From positions 1 to 64,000 of the forward strand of contig NZ_JAQTTX010000004.1 in the NCBI RefSeq assembly GCF_028710545.1: a DNA stretch of 64,000 nucleotides. The letters run 5' to 3'. This document shows positions 35,435 through 44,945 of the stretch, one piece after another. The DNA is from Halothiobacillus sp. (lineage in GTDB: Bacteria; Pseudomonadota; Gammaproteobacteria; Halothiobacillales; Halothiobacillaceae). Position numbers and translations under genes: made by a program. Every line of letters starts with the position of its first letter. Positions within the stretch are counted from its first letter, which is position 1. The notes under the pieces are model-generated. The model had not been told where the DNA came from. It worked only from the letters and a program-made list of their open reading frames with translations, and did not search any database.

Positions 35435-36490
35435 ATGACGACCAATAGCCCGACAGACGATCATACCCCACTCACCTACCGCGATGCGGGCGTCGACATC
35501 GATGCCGGCGAAGCGCTGGTCGAACAAATCAAACCTGCCGTGAAACGGACCACCCGCCCCGAGGTAATCGGTGGTCTGGGCGGGTTCGGCGGCCTGTTTG
35601 CCTTGGGGAATAAATACAAAGACCCTGTTCTGGTTTCGGGCACCGATGGCGTGGGCACCAAACTTCGACTGGCAATCGATCTTGATCGCCACGATCACAT
35701 CGGCATCGATCTCGTGGCCATGTGCGTGAACGATATTGTCGTCACGGGCGCAGAACCCCTGTTCTTTCTCGATTACTACGCTACCAGCAAACTGGACGTA
35801 CCGATTGCCACACGCGTCGTCAACGGGATTGCGGCTGGTTGCGAACTATCCGGCTGCGCGCTGATCGGCGGTGAAACGGCTGAAATGCCGAGCATGTATC
35901 ACACCGGCGATTATGATCTGGCGGGGTTTGCCGTCGGCGTGGTCGAACGGAGCGAGATGATCGACGGCAGCAAGGTCAAAGCGGGAGACGTATTGATCGG
36001 TCTGGCTTCGTCCGGCCCGCATTCAAATGGCTACTCGCTGATTCGGAAAATTATCGAACGCGCCAAACCGGATTTGCATGCCGCAATGGCTGATGGACGA
36101 CCACTGGTGGAGCATCTGCTTGCCCCCACACGCATTTACACCAAGAGCATCCTCGCCCTCCGTCAAGCGGTACAAATTCATGCATTGAGCCACATCACCG
36201 GGGGCGGTCTCACGGACAACCTGCCGCGTGTTTACGGTGAAGACCTCACAGCCGCCATCGAACTTAACAGCTACAAACGCCCCGAAATTTTCGACTGGCT
36301 GGCAGAACACGGTCGGGTCGAACCCTTCGAGATGCGCCGAACATTCAACAATGGTGTCGGCATGGTCGTTGTGGTTGCAGCCGAAGACGTCGAAAAAGCA
36401 CTGAGCGCCTTGAAGGCTCAAGGCGAAACCCCCTGGATTCTGGGAGAAATGTTGATGCGGGGCAATCAAGCCTCCGTCATCTATCGCTGA
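35435..36490 (+). CDS. purM: Phosphoribosylformylglycinamidine cyclo-ligase
   Basis: A 351-residue AIR synthase (FGAM + ATP to AIR) of purine synthesis. It has [17 protein letters not shown], the glycine-rich [46 protein letters not shown] (in two halves), GGETAEMP and [13 protein letters not shown]. It is upstream of purN with 11 bp between them, forming the usual purMN operon. No obvious PurR operator was identified by eye in the 159-bp upstream region. Confidence 0.97.
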   Translation: MTTNSPTDDHTPLTYRDAGVDIDAGEALVEQIKPAVKRTTRPEVIGGLGGFGGLFALGNKYKDPVLVSGTDGVGTKLRLAIDLDRHDHIGIDLVAMCVNDIVVTGAEPLFFLDYYATSKLDVPIATRVVNGIAAGCELSGCALIGGETAEMPSMYHTGDYDLAGFAVGVVERSEMIDGSKVKAGDVLIGLASSGPHSNGYSLIRKIIERAKPDLHAAMADGRPLVEHLLAPTRIYTKSILALRQAVQIHALSHITGGGLTDNLPRVYGEDLTAAIELNSYKRPEIFDWLAEHGRVEPFEMRRTFNNGVGMVVVVAAEDVEKALSALKAQGETPWILGEMLMRGNQASVIYR

Positions 36491-36501
36491 GCCCCCGGAG
36501 C

Positions 36502-37164
36502 ATGACCGATCACGTTCAGCAAAAAGCACGCCTGTGCGTGTTAATTTCGGGCAGTGGCTCTAATTTACAGGCCATTATGGATGCCTGCCACGGTCACATG
36601 CTCCATGCAGAAGTGGTTCAAGTCATCAGCAACCGCGCCGATGCGTATGGCTTGATTCGAGCTCAGCAAGCACAGATTCCAACCGAAGTGCTGAATCACA
36701 AGACTTTTGCCGACCGTCCCGGCTTCGATGCCGCACTGGCCGATCTTATTGACCGATGCCAGCCAGATTTCATCGTTCTGGCCGGGTTTATGCGCATCCT
36801 CACCCCGAGTTTTGTTGAACGTTTTCTGGGTAGGTTGATCAATATTCACCCTTCCCTGCTGCCGAAATACCCCGGTCTGGATACCCATGCGCGCGCACTG
36901 GCGGCAGGTGACCGCGAACATGGCGCAACGGTGCATTTCGTCACCCCCACGGTCGATGCAGGGCCGCCCATCGTTCAGGGTATTCTGAATATTCTGCCGG
37001 ATGACTCGGTGGACAGCTTGAAAGCACGAATTCATCAATTGGAACATGTGATTTATCCCTATGCGCTTGATCGGCTGATCAAAGGCCAAGTCTGCTACCG
37101 CCAGCAACAGGCGCAATGGACTGACGGACGAGCGGACAACACGCCCGATATTATCCGGCTTTGA
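36502..37164 (+). CDS. purN: Phosphoribosylglycinamide formyltransferase 1
   Basis: A 220-residue GAR transformylase that uses 10-formyl-tetrahydrofolate. Motifs: LISGSGSNLQAI, the catalytic INIHPSLLPKYPG and VHFVTPTVDAGPPIVQ with the catalytic Asp. It sits 11 bp after purM and converges on cysM, 15 bp away. Confidence 0.96.
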   Translation: MTDHVQQKARLCVLISGSGSNLQAIMDACHGHMLHAEVVQVISNRADAYGLIRAQQAQIPTEVLNHKTFADRPGFDAALADLIDRCQPDFIVLAGFMRILTPSFVERFLGRLINIHPSLLPKYPGLDTHARALAAGDREHGATVHFVTPTVDAGPPIVQGILNILPDDSVDSLKARIHQLEHVIYPYALDRLIKGQVCYRQQQAQWTDGRADNTPDIIRL

Positions 37165-37179
37165 CCGGGCTGCGCATTT

Positions 37180-38082
37180 TCAACCGGCCGGGAAAACCCC
37201 TGTGGAAAGATAGCGATCACCTCGGTCGCAGATAATGGAAACGATGACCGCGTTTTCCTGTTCCGTGGCCACCTGCAGGGCCGCAGCCATCGCGCCGCCC
37301 GATGATATGCCAGCCAGAATGCCTTCTTCTCGTGCCAGTCGTCGGGTTGTTTCCTCTGCCGTGCCCTGATCAATGTCAATGACACGATCAACCAGGCTCG
37401 GGTCGAAAATTTTCGGCAAATAAGCCGCAGGCCAGCGACGTATGCCGGGAATCTGGGCACCATCTGCGGGCTGCACACCCACAATCTGAATGGCCGGGTT
37501 TTGTTGTTTCAGATAACGCGCCGTGCCCATGATCGTTCCGGTCGTGCCCATTGCGGAAACGAAATGGGTGATCTTTCCTGCCGTATCCCGCCAGATTTCA
37601 GGGCCGGTCGTGGCAAAGTGGGCGGCTGGATTATCCGCATTACTGAACTGATCCAGAACAATCCCCGCTCCGCTTGCGGCCATTTCCTGAGCAAGATCTC
37701 GTGCCCGTTCCATACCCTCAGCTTTCGGCACGAGTATGAGCTCGGCCCCATAGGCGGCCATCGATTGTCGTCGTTCAAGAGACATATTGTCCGGCATGAT
37801 CAACGTCATTTTCAGGCCCATTGCCGCCGCAACCATTGCCAGCGCAATACCGGTATTACCTGATGTAGCCTCGATCAGGCGATCACCCGTTTTGAGTTCG
37901 CCACGCGCCATTGCCTGCTTCACCATCCATAAGGCAGGGCGATCCTTTACGGAACCCCCGGGATTGTTGCCCTCAAGCTTACCCAGCAATCTGTTTCCAC
38001 GGGAAGCGAGTTGCATAGATAAACGCTCTATGCGCACCAATGGCGTGTTACCGTTCAATTCTTCGAGGTTATACGTTTTCAT
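37180..38082 (-). CDS. cysM: Cysteine synthase B
   Basis: A 300-residue PLP enzyme that makes cysteine (or S-sulfocysteine from thiosulfate) from O-acetylserine. The PLP lysine is in GGSVKDRPALWM, the phosphate loop is TSGNTGIALAM, and the C-terminal AGISSGGAMAAAL is present. The Arg-Pro pair after KDR is typical of CysM rather than CysK. In Pseudomonas cysM lies near gacS; here it is divergent from the BarA-like gene at 38176 with 93 bp between them. Confidence 0.94.
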   Translation of the reverse strand: MKTYNLEELNGNTPLVRIERLSMQLASRGNRLLGKLEGNNPGGSVKDRPALWMVKQAMARGELKTGDRLIEATSGNTGIALAMVAAAMGLKMTLIMPDNMSLERRQSMAAYGAELILVPKAEGMERARDLAQEMAASGAGIVLDQFSNADNPAAHFATTGPEIWRDTAGKITHFVSAMGTTGTIMGTARYLKQQNPAIQIVGVQPADGAQIPGIRRWPAAYLPKIFDPSLVDRVIDIDQGTAEETTRRLAREEGILAGISSGGAMAAALQVATEQENAVIVSIICDRGDRYLSTGVFPAG

Positions 38083-38175
38083 CTGTTCAATTCTTCATCA
38101 AAATAGGCACGAACAAACCGCCGCCACTCGACGGATTGTCGCATACTCGATAGATCATTAACGCATGGGAAAAAA

Positions 38176-40347
38176 ATGAAGCAGAGCCCAACGCCCCAGC
38201 CACAGCGGAACTTCAGCCCCTTTTCGCACATTTGGCCCCTATTGCTGGGATTGCTGCTCACCCCCTGGCTGCTCTACCTTCCTGTAGAGTCTACGGATAC
38301 TCATTTAAAGTCCCTGACCGTTCTCGGCATGATCGGCATCGGTCTGGGTTGGACCGGGCTATGGCTCGGTATAACCATTCTGGTTCAATTACTCTCCAAA
38401 AACCGGATCTTCTTGAGCCGGGATCATGCCGCTACAAATGCAGACCGGCCGGAAATTTCCGTGCAGCAAATCGCTCAGATCAACCAGCATTGGGTTACCC
38501 CACTCGGGCACATTCGGGCCGCAACGGACACCTTGGCCGAAACCAATGAAAACCCACAAATCAACGAACGACTCACCCCGGAATTGGCTGTCATCCGCGC
38601 CGCCAATGCCGAACTGCGCCTGGCAATCGAAAATGTTCTGGATTATTACGAAGCAGCAACCAATCGTCTGAAGGCGACCCCCCGCAAAACGGATATTCGT
38701 CTGCAGATCGAGGATGCGGTCGCCGAGTGGGAAATTTTTGCCCAACAGCGCGTCGGCTTGATCCAATACATCTGTTTTCAGGATATACCCGGACTGGTCG
38801 CGATCGATATCCGTTTGTTGCGCCGACTGATCGACAATTTACTCGTTATCCTGATTCAGCAACCCGACATAAATGATTGCAGCGTCACTTTGCTTGAAGC
38901 GGATTTGGCTGAAGAACTCGAACTGGAAACAAGCCATTCAAACGGGGCAGAAAGTGAGACAAACTGCACATTCAATCTGGTCATTGATGGCAAATCACCG
39001 GGGCCGCTGGATCACTTTGCCGAGGCACTAAGCCAACCGCGGATACCCAGCATACGCAAGGACACAGACCCGTTATTCATGGGCACGGATCTATCCGTGT
39101 GGCTCATCGGCCAATTCTGCAAGCAACTGAATGCGACCCTGAGTGTCGGAGAAACAAGGGAGGGGCGTCAGGGTTTCCGATTAACGTTTTCCGCCCCTGT
39201 TCTTGGAGCACATCAACCATGGCAACCCTGGTTACGCGGCAGATCCTGCGCGGTGATCACGCAGTCAGCGACCCATGCACAGGCTTGGCGCGGGCATCTT
39301 TCAGCCTTCGGCGCCGACATCGTCCTCGATCCCGACCACGGGGAAATTGATTGCCTTTTTATTGACAATGAAAACTGGCAGAGACTGAGTGCAGACCCGC
39401 CACTTTGGTTCCAGCATGTGAGTAGACACGGTCGGATCATCGCCCTGTGCACGCAATTATCCCTGCGTGGGCGACCGGTCGGCCAATTCGATTGGGCACA
39501 AATCAGCCTACCCATGTTTATACGCCAACGCGTGCTGCAAACCCTGCTCCCAAGAATCTTGCAGAATGACAAGATCACTTCTGCGCTGCAGAAAAAACAG
39601 CCGATAACGACCCACACTTCGCAAAATCAGACGGAGCAAAGCCTACCCTCATTTACTGGCAGAACAGCGCTGGTCATTGATGATGACCGGATTTATCAAA
39701 GTCATCTGGTCAATCTGCTGCAACAGATCGGTGTCACGACGCTATCCGCTCAAGATGGCAAAAGCGGCCTGTATCAAGCCGAGCACGCCGACCTTGATCT
39801 GGTACTGACCGACATGCACCTCCCCGACATCCTTGGCACGGGCATCGTACGCATGCTGCGAAAGCAGGATCGACACAAACACACACCCGTCATAGCCATT
39901 ACCGCGAATATCCAAACCGAGGTGCACCAGTCTCTACTCCATGCCGGAGCCGATATCGTCCTGACCAAACCGGTGTCTCTGGGCGAACTGATCAACGCGA
40001 TCAGCCAATTTTTGCAACCGCTCAACCCGGACCCACCACCGTCTTGCACTGTTCATCCACGTGACCAGGTACTCGACACTCTCCTTTGTGATGAACTGCC
40101 GATTTATCGTCAGAACCTGATGCAAAGTGGTCACAATCTGGCAACGCTTCGGCATTTGGCACATAAACTCCGAGGTGCCGCCGCCTGCTGTCAGGCCAAG
40201 TCACTCCAAACCCATGCGGGGATCCTCGAAGACCTCCTGCTGAGTGATCCTGCGGATCACGAGCGCATCGCTTTGCTGACCAAAATTTTGATCAATGCCA
40301 TCGATGAAACCATTACCGAACGTGGTTGTGTCACCACCGCCCATTAA
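38176..40347 (+). CDS. BarA/GacS-like hybrid sensor with degenerate kinase core
   Basis: A 723-residue protein with the tail order of BarA: two membrane helices (about 20-36 and 47-73), a HisKA-like helix pair (about 100-165), an ATPase-like region (about 190-350), a pseudo-receiver (about 362-480), a receiver (497-615) and an Hpt domain (about 635-715). The receiver is intact (acidic pair 502-504, phospho-acceptor D546, then the TAN and TKP motifs), and so is the Hpt histidine H663 in LAHKLRGAA. The kinase part is not. The segment INQHWVTPLGH puts Q104 where the phospho-His should be (a His is one residue later), the N-box has lost its second Asn, and no DxGxG or GxGLGL motif is seen. The periplasmic loop is only about ten residues. 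It may relay phosphate from another kinase, or act as a phosphatase; this is inference. Confidence 0.8.
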   Translation: MKQSPTPQPQRNFSPFSHIWPLLLGLLLTPWLLYLPVESTDTHLKSLTVLGMIGIGLGWTGLWLGITILVQLLSKNRIFLSRDHAATNADRPEISVQQIAQINQHWVTPLGHIRAATDTLAETNENPQINERLTPELAVIRAANAELRLAIENVLDYYEAATNRLKATPRKTDIRLQIEDAVAEWEIFAQQRVGLIQYICFQDIPGLVAIDIRLLRRLIDNLLVILIQQPDINDCSVTLLEADLAEELELETSHSNGAESETNCTFNLVIDGKSPGPLDHFAEALSQPRIPSIRKDTDPLFMGTDLSVWLIGQFCKQLNATLSVGETREGRQGFRLTFSAPVLGAHQPWQPWLRGRSCAVITQSATHAQAWRGHLSAFGADIVLDPDHGEIDCLFIDNENWQRLSADPPLWFQHVSRHGRIIALCTQLSLRGRPVGQFDWAQISLPMFIRQRVLQTLLPRILQNDKITSALQKKQPITTHTSQNQTEQSLPSFTGRTALVIDDDRIYQSHLVNLLQQIGVTTLSAQDGKSGLYQAEHADLDLVLTDMHLPDILGTGIVRMLRKQDRHKHTPVIAITANIQTEVHQSLLHAGADIVLTKPVSLGELINAISQFLQPLNPDPPPSCTVHPRDQVLDTLLCDELPIYRQNLMQSGHNLATLRHLAHKLRGAAACCQAKSLQTHAGILEDLLLSDPADHERIALLTKILINAIDETITERGCVTTAH

Positions 40348-40450
40348 TATTAGAAGCCCATTAATAAAAAAATATACTCGGCCTGATGCTGGCTTTGCCG
40401 GTATCCTTGGGTAAAGTTCAGAGCAAGCTGCCGTCAGGAAATTGAAGCAA

Positions 40451-42073
40451 GTGGATTCAGCCGAAATATTAGCTTCGCTACAACATCCGGTTTTTGTAAC
40501 CGACGCGAGTAAATCGCTGAGCTATATCAACGAATGCGCGAGGCACACACTCGGCCTCCCCTCATCCGCGCACCTGACGCTCGAAGATGTTCTGCAGAAA
40601 CTCATGACCAAAGAAGGCGCGCCACTCACCCGCGAAGCGCTTGGTGGCATTGCCCCCCTCCGTGTCAGCCTGTCATCCGACGATTTCCTTCGAGTTGACG
40701 CCGTACTGAATGCCCACACACTGAGTGATCACTCAACCTGTTACGAACTCAATCTATTCCAAAACGGCACATCCACGGCTATCGACCCACTGACCGGGCT
40801 GATGGACCGGGGACATATGCTCAAACTGATCGGCACGAAGCGTCGTGAAGGCAAGGGCGCACTCATTCTGATCGATATCGATCGACTGAAAATCATCAAT
40901 GATTTCCTGGGTTACGATGTCGGTGACCATGTCATACACGCCCTGGGGCATGCATTCAGGCAGCAGATAGATGCATCCGTCAGCCTCGCGCGCTGGAGTG
41001 GCCATGAATTCATGGCTCTGGTGCCGGAAAATCTCATTCAACAAACCGCTCAATTCGCTGAGTCGTTCAACACCATTGCTCGCGAACTGCCCTTGGCCAG
41101 ATCGCTCAATTTACCCGGACGGAAACTGGGTCTGAGCATCGGATATACCCGGTTTGATTCGTCAAACCCAGACAACCCGGACCCACTGACCGAAGTCAAC
41201 GCCGCCGTCTATGAAGCCAAGCGTGCCGGTCGCAATCGAGCCATAGATGCCCGAAAACTGACCCGACCATCGATTTACATTACCGGCGGTGCCTTGGAAA
41301 CGGCATTGCTCGAAGAGCGAATTGTTGCTGCAGTTCAACCCATATTCGACCTGAAAACTGGCCAGATCGTTGCGGACGAATCCCTTGCCAGGATGATCAC
41401 ACAAAAAGGCGACGTGATCGCGGCAGGAGAGTTCATTGAGGCCGCCGCTTCGCTGCAGCTGGCACATAGAATTGATCAAAGCATCATCAAACAAACGATC
41501 AACTATTGTGTCACCAGCCACTTCAGCACACCGCGTGCACATTTCGTTAATATTTCCGGCGATTTTCTCCACCACCCGGAGCTGATCGAAGAAACCATCG
41601 TTACGGCGATGAACGCCTGCGCCTGCACTCATCCGGATCAGGCAAGCGCGCGCCAAACCAAACCGCTGGTGATTGAAATCACGGAACGCGAATTGGTTGA
41701 TGACACGCAGGAAGCACTGCGCGCCCTGCAACCGTTGCTTGATTTCGGTCTGCGTCTGGCTCTGGATGATTTTGGTAGTGGTTACTCTTCCTACCGGTAT
41801 CTGCTTGATCTGCCGTTCAGCTTCCTAAAGGTTGAAGGGGAGCTGATTCGACACATCACGACCAATGACAAGGCACGACGCATCGTCCAGCATATCCAGC
41901 ACATGGCTCAGGATCTGGGCTTAATTACCGTGGCAGAGTTCATTACCGATCAGGCCACAGCGGATATGCTGGCCCAAATGGGGGTTGACTGGGGGCAGGG
42001 TTTCCACCTAGGCAAACCCGAACTGATACAGAAAAACCGTATGCTAAAACCCAAAGCCTGGCACACGATCTGA
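40451..42073 (+). CDS. PAS-GGDEF-EAL protein with degenerate GGDEF
   Basis: About 540 residues: a short PAS-like N-terminus, a GGDEF-like domain (about 115-265) whose signature reads ARWSGHEF, losing one glycine and the catalytic acid, and an EAL domain (about 280-530). The EAL residues are largely kept: ADESLARM in place of EALLR, FVNISG, VIEITERE, LALDDFGSGYSS, LKVEGE, VAEF and WGQGFHLGKP. A c-di-GMP phosphodiesterase or binding protein is expected, not a cyclase. GTG at 40451 is chosen because AGGAA lies 10 bp upstream; the TTG at 40442 would leave only 1 bp. It follows the BarA-like gene by 103 bp. Confidence 0.85.
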   Translation: MDSAEILASLQHPVFVTDASKSLSYINECARHTLGLPSSAHLTLEDVLQKLMTKEGAPLTREALGGIAPLRVSLSSDDFLRVDAVLNAHTLSDHSTCYELNLFQNGTSTAIDPLTGLMDRGHMLKLIGTKRREGKGALILIDIDRLKIINDFLGYDVGDHVIHALGHAFRQQIDASVSLARWSGHEFMALVPENLIQQTAQFAESFNTIARELPLARSLNLPGRKLGLSIGYTRFDSSNPDNPDPLTEVNAAVYEAKRAGRNRAIDARKLTRPSIYITGGALETALLEERIVAAVQPIFDLKTGQIVADESLARMITQKGDVIAAGEFIEAAASLQLAHRIDQSIIKQTINYCVTSHFSTPRAHFVNISGDFLHHPELIEETIVTAMNACACTHPDQASARQTKPLVIEITERELVDDTQEALRALQPLLDFGLRLALDDFGSGYSSYRYLLDLPFSFLKVEGELIRHITTNDKARRIVQHIQHMAQDLGLITVAEFITDQATADMLAQMGVDWGQGFHLGKPELIQKNRMLKPKAWHTI

Positions 42074-42095
42074 TCGCTCATCATGTTAACCATAA

Positions 42096-42136
42096 GGAAC
42101 CTCGAAAAACTCATCCTTGGGATTTTTCGAGGTTTC
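42096..42136. repeat. Short TCGAAAAA hairpin
   Basis: GGAACCTCGAAAAA and its near-complement TTTTTCGAGGTTTCC enclose CTCATCCTTGGGA. This is the minimal form of the terminal repeats at 1135, 2864, 9260, 51939 and 57540. It lies 22 bp after a stop codon and might also act as a transcript end, although it has no T-run. No clear target duplication is visible. Confidence 0.6.
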
Positions 42137-42218
42137 CCACGTTGACAGTCGCTTGAAAAGCTTGCACATTAATCAACGCTAGCACAAAAAAGAGGAACTG
42201 GTTTTTGTGTCGATTTAA

Positions 42219-42370
42219 GGAACCTCTGAATAATTCAGAGTTTCCGCGCGGCACAAGGACGTGCCGCCATTTTCAATCACATATGTGATTGAAAATGAAG
42301 CAAAGCAAAAGTCACATCTTTTGCTTTGCGTGCTCTTAAGAATTCCAGGATGGAATTATTCAGAGCTTCC
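42219..42370. mobile_element. MITE-like element, 152 bp, flanked by TTAA repeats
   Basis: The left end GGAACCTCTGAATAATTC and the reverse complement of the right end, GGAAGCTCTGAATAATTC, differ at one of 18 positions. TTAA is duplicated exactly at 42215-42218 and 42371-42374. Inside are CGGCAC..GTGCCG (42249-42266), a perfect 28-bp palindrome at 42269-42296, and GCAAAGCAAAAG..CTTTTGCTTTGC (42300-42329). With the hairpin at 42096 it fills the 421-bp gap before the PilZ gene; no gene is seen there. Confidence 0.75.
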
Positions 42371-42494
42371 TTAAGGGAAAAAGTGCGTAATTAAAATCGG
42401 TTGGCACAAACGCTGATTTGAAATTATTAGAATAAAAAATTTTCGATTGCTCTTCTCATTCATCAATAAATAAAACGGTGAGGGCTAACAGGGT

Positions 42495-42902
42495 ATGTCA
42501 ACAGACGCAGCAGCATCCAAAGAGAATCGCAAATACGCACGCCTGACATTATCATTGCCGGGCCGTTTGAAAATCTCGCAGGAAGAATATCATGTGCGTA
42601 TTCAGGACATATCCCTCAAAGGCGCCCTGATAGAGCAGGAACATAGTCAAAACGGCAATTCAGCCGCGCTAGACCTTCAAAAGAATTCTTCTGGACACTT
42701 GGTTATTTTAGCTGACCCGGAAGACATTCCACTGTTAGAATTGGACGTACAAATACTGCGTAACCAATCTGGCATGGTCGGGCTGACTTGGCCCACTATT
42801 GATCTGGACAACTTAACCCAGTTACGTGAAATACTTGTGGCCAATCTTGCGAATGAAGAGCTTATTGAACGTGACCTTTTTGAACTATTCCGACCGGCCT
42901 AA
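42495..42902 (+). CDS. PilZ domain c-di-GMP receptor protein
   Basis: A 135-residue protein that is almost only a PilZ domain. The two c-di-GMP binding motifs are intact: RKYAR (RxxxR, residues 12-16) and DISLKGA (D/NxSxxG, about residues 38-44), separated by the expected spacing. It should bind c-di-GMP and act on a partner, for example flagellar, pilus or exopolysaccharide machinery. It precedes a diguanylate cyclase gene by 56 bp on the same strand, so synthesis and reading of the signal may be co-regulated. Confidence 0.88.
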   Translation: MSTDAAASKENRKYARLTLSLPGRLKISQEEYHVRIQDISLKGALIEQEHSQNGNSAALDLQKNSSGHLVILADPEDIPLLELDVQILRNQSGMVGLTWPTIDLDNLTQLREILVANLANEELIERDLFELFRPA

Positions 42903-42958
42903 ATACCTCTGGACTTCAGGCGTATGCTCTCCCATGCCGTCAAAAGGATTTTGCAGCC

Positions 42959-44020
42959 ATGTTTGATTACACGCACGATCACGCCCAATCCCAAGAGATC
43001 CTGCGTCTGGTGCTCGTTGAGCTACAGGCGTTGAATTTACCGCCCAACCCCATCTTTTTCACTTTATTCTACGAACGTGCACTCAAACGAGATGCCAGTC
43101 TGAACAAAGACATAGACGACGCCATCAATAGTGACAAAGGGCTTACCGTTGATATCGCTCAGGAAATTTTCGATACCCATGTTCTGAACGGTGCCATCAA
43201 GGAGATGAGCAAAGCACAAAGCGCACTGCTCCGCGTTATTCGAAACGTCATGATGCAAATGCTCAACACAGGCAATGAGTTTTCGAACTATGCGTCATCG
43301 CTCGGTGACTTTGTGCGCAAAATCGATCGCACGGATTCGGTTCAGGACATCCGCATGCTCACAGCCGAAGTGATCGAAGATTCACGCCAGCTTGAGCGCA
43401 CATCCAAAGAAACATCGTCGCAGTTGAATGATGCGGGCGAGCAGATCACCCGTCTGAAAGAAGAACTTGAAGCGGCCCGAAGGGACGCACGCACCGACCC
43501 GCTGACCGGTCTGGCCAATCGACGCGGTCTCAACGAAATGCTGCTGCAACGTATCAATTTGTTCTTGCAGGAAAAAACACCGTTCTGCGTGATCCTGGCA
43601 GACATCGACCACTTCAAACGCATCAATGACGCTTATGGCCACCTGGTTGGCGACAAGATATTGCGCTTCGTGGCGCGCACGCTGATGGCCAACATCAAGG
43701 GCCAGGACAGCGTCATCCGATTCGGTGGGGAGGAATTTGCGATTATTCTGCCCTATACGCAATACGAGGGGGGCATTGTCGTTGCTCAACATCTGAGACA
43801 GAAAATTGCCTCATCGCGACTCCGATTGGCGGAGAGCGGCCGTGATCTGGGCGGACTCACCATCTCCCTCGGTGTGGCAGCCGTACACGCCGATGACACC
43901 CCCGATTCCCTCTTGCGCCGCGCGGATGATGCCTTACTCAAAGCCAAGGCGGAGGGCCGTGACCGCGTGGTGGGCTTACCTTCGGAAAAACCCACCGGCG
44001 ACGCGCCTGAGATGCTTTGA
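42959..44020 (+). CDS. Diguanylate cyclase with helical N-terminal domain
   Basis: A 353-residue protein. The first 150 residues are a predicted helical domain of a type often seen in gammaproteobacterial cyclases (QEILRLVLVELQALNLPPNP), ending in a coiled coil (about 135-175, QLNDAGEQITRLKEELEAAR). The GGDEF domain (about 178-340) has DPLTGLANRRG and the active motif GGEEF at 256-260. The I-site position reads KGQD (247-250): Lys replaces the Arg, so product inhibition may be lost. No membrane helix is seen. It probably forms a transcription unit with the PilZ gene upstream. Confidence 0.9.
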   Translation: MFDYTHDHAQSQEILRLVLVELQALNLPPNPIFFTLFYERALKRDASLNKDIDDAINSDKGLTVDIAQEIFDTHVLNGAIKEMSKAQSALLRVIRNVMMQMLNTGNEFSNYASSLGDFVRKIDRTDSVQDIRMLTAEVIEDSRQLERTSKETSSQLNDAGEQITRLKEELEAARRDARTDPLTGLANRRGLNEMLLQRINLFLQEKTPFCVILADIDHFKRINDAYGHLVGDKILRFVARTLMANIKGQDSVIRFGGEEFAIILPYTQYEGGIVVAQHLRQKIASSRLRLAESGRDLGGLTISLGVAAVHADDTPDSLLRRADDALLKAKAEGRDRVVGLPSEKPTGDAPEML

Positions 44021-44176
44021 TACTCAGGCACGCCGCACATTGATCTGAATCCTGACCATGCCACTTGGTTGAATGAATTCTATTTAGCGGCATGATTTCC
44101 GGTCACACTACGAATATCCGTATTGGTATGGAATACCGCTCAAGGATGAATTGCTTTATCAACAGGTACGCTTCAA

Positions 44177-44731
44177 ATGTTATCCATGGGATTCAAACCG
44201 TCCATCGACGTCAGACAAGTCACCAATAAAGCCATTGAACTTGGTTCACATCGCGCGCTGCAATCAAAGACCGACCTTCAGGGCATCATCACGCACGCAA
44301 GTCGCTCTCTGGCTGACATCTCCGGTTTTACCGTGGATGAACTGATCGGCCAACCCCATAACATTTTGCGTCATCCGGACATGCCCGACGCCGTTTACTA
44401 CTTGATGTGGCAAACAATCCAGAAGGGTGAAGAGTTCTACGGTATCGTGAAAAACCGCTGCAAGAATGGTGACCATTACTGGGTGATGACACGTGTGGCG
44501 CCTGTCATCGAGAATGGTGTTCCCGTGGGCTACACATCGGCTCGATTCACGCCACGTACTGAACTCATCCCCATGTGGGAAGAATTGTTTGCGAAGATGC
44601 GGGAAGCCGAAAACGATAGCGGCTTCAATGACGAACGCCGATTCAAGCCCGCACACGATGTCTTGTGCAAACTGGTTCAACGAAAAGGCTATAAAGATCT
44701 GAGCCAGCTTGTCTTATCACAACGCGTGTAA
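44177..44731 (+). CDS. Free-standing Aer-type PAS protein
   Basis: A 184-residue protein with one PAS domain that closely follows the N-terminus of the aerotaxis receptor Aer: KTDLQGIITHASRSLADISG, then GQPHNILRHPDMPDA, MWQTIQKGEEFYGIVKN and KNGDHYWV. The RHPD residues correspond to those Aer uses to hold FAD, so a redox- or oxygen-sensing flavin domain is likely. There is no membrane anchor, HAMP or methyl-accepting domain; a charged C-terminal stretch of about 50 residues follows the PAS. It lies between a diguanylate cyclase and the cydDC genes. The 214 bp after it hold nothing recognisable. Confidence 0.85.
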   Translation: MLSMGFKPSIDVRQVTNKAIELGSHRALQSKTDLQGIITHASRSLADISGFTVDELIGQPHNILRHPDMPDAVYYLMWQTIQKGEEFYGIVKNRCKNGDHYWVMTRVAPVIENGVPVGYTSARFTPRTELIPMWEELFAKMREAENDSGFNDERRFKPAHDVLCKLVQRKGYKDLSQLVLSQRV

Positions 44732-44945
44732 TCACTACGAGCACGACATCCTCAAAAAGGCGGTGACTGGAGTCGCCCGACACCCGGAGTCCGCCCTCGA
44801 ACCGTATCTGCGCTGCACATTTCCTTAAGGAACCACGGCAAGCCCGGACCAATGAGCCTATAATCCACAGACCGCAGCTACGTGGTTGCGCCAAACATGT
44901 TCGCGCCTAACTAAAACACTCCAAGCCTCGGAAATCATCAAACCC

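Noticed and set aside
42402-42418. TGGCAC at 42402 as the -24 box of a sigma-54 promoter for the PilZ gene
   Set aside because: The -24 box is good, but the -12 position reads CTGAT instead of TTGCA/T at the required spacing, so the site is not supported.
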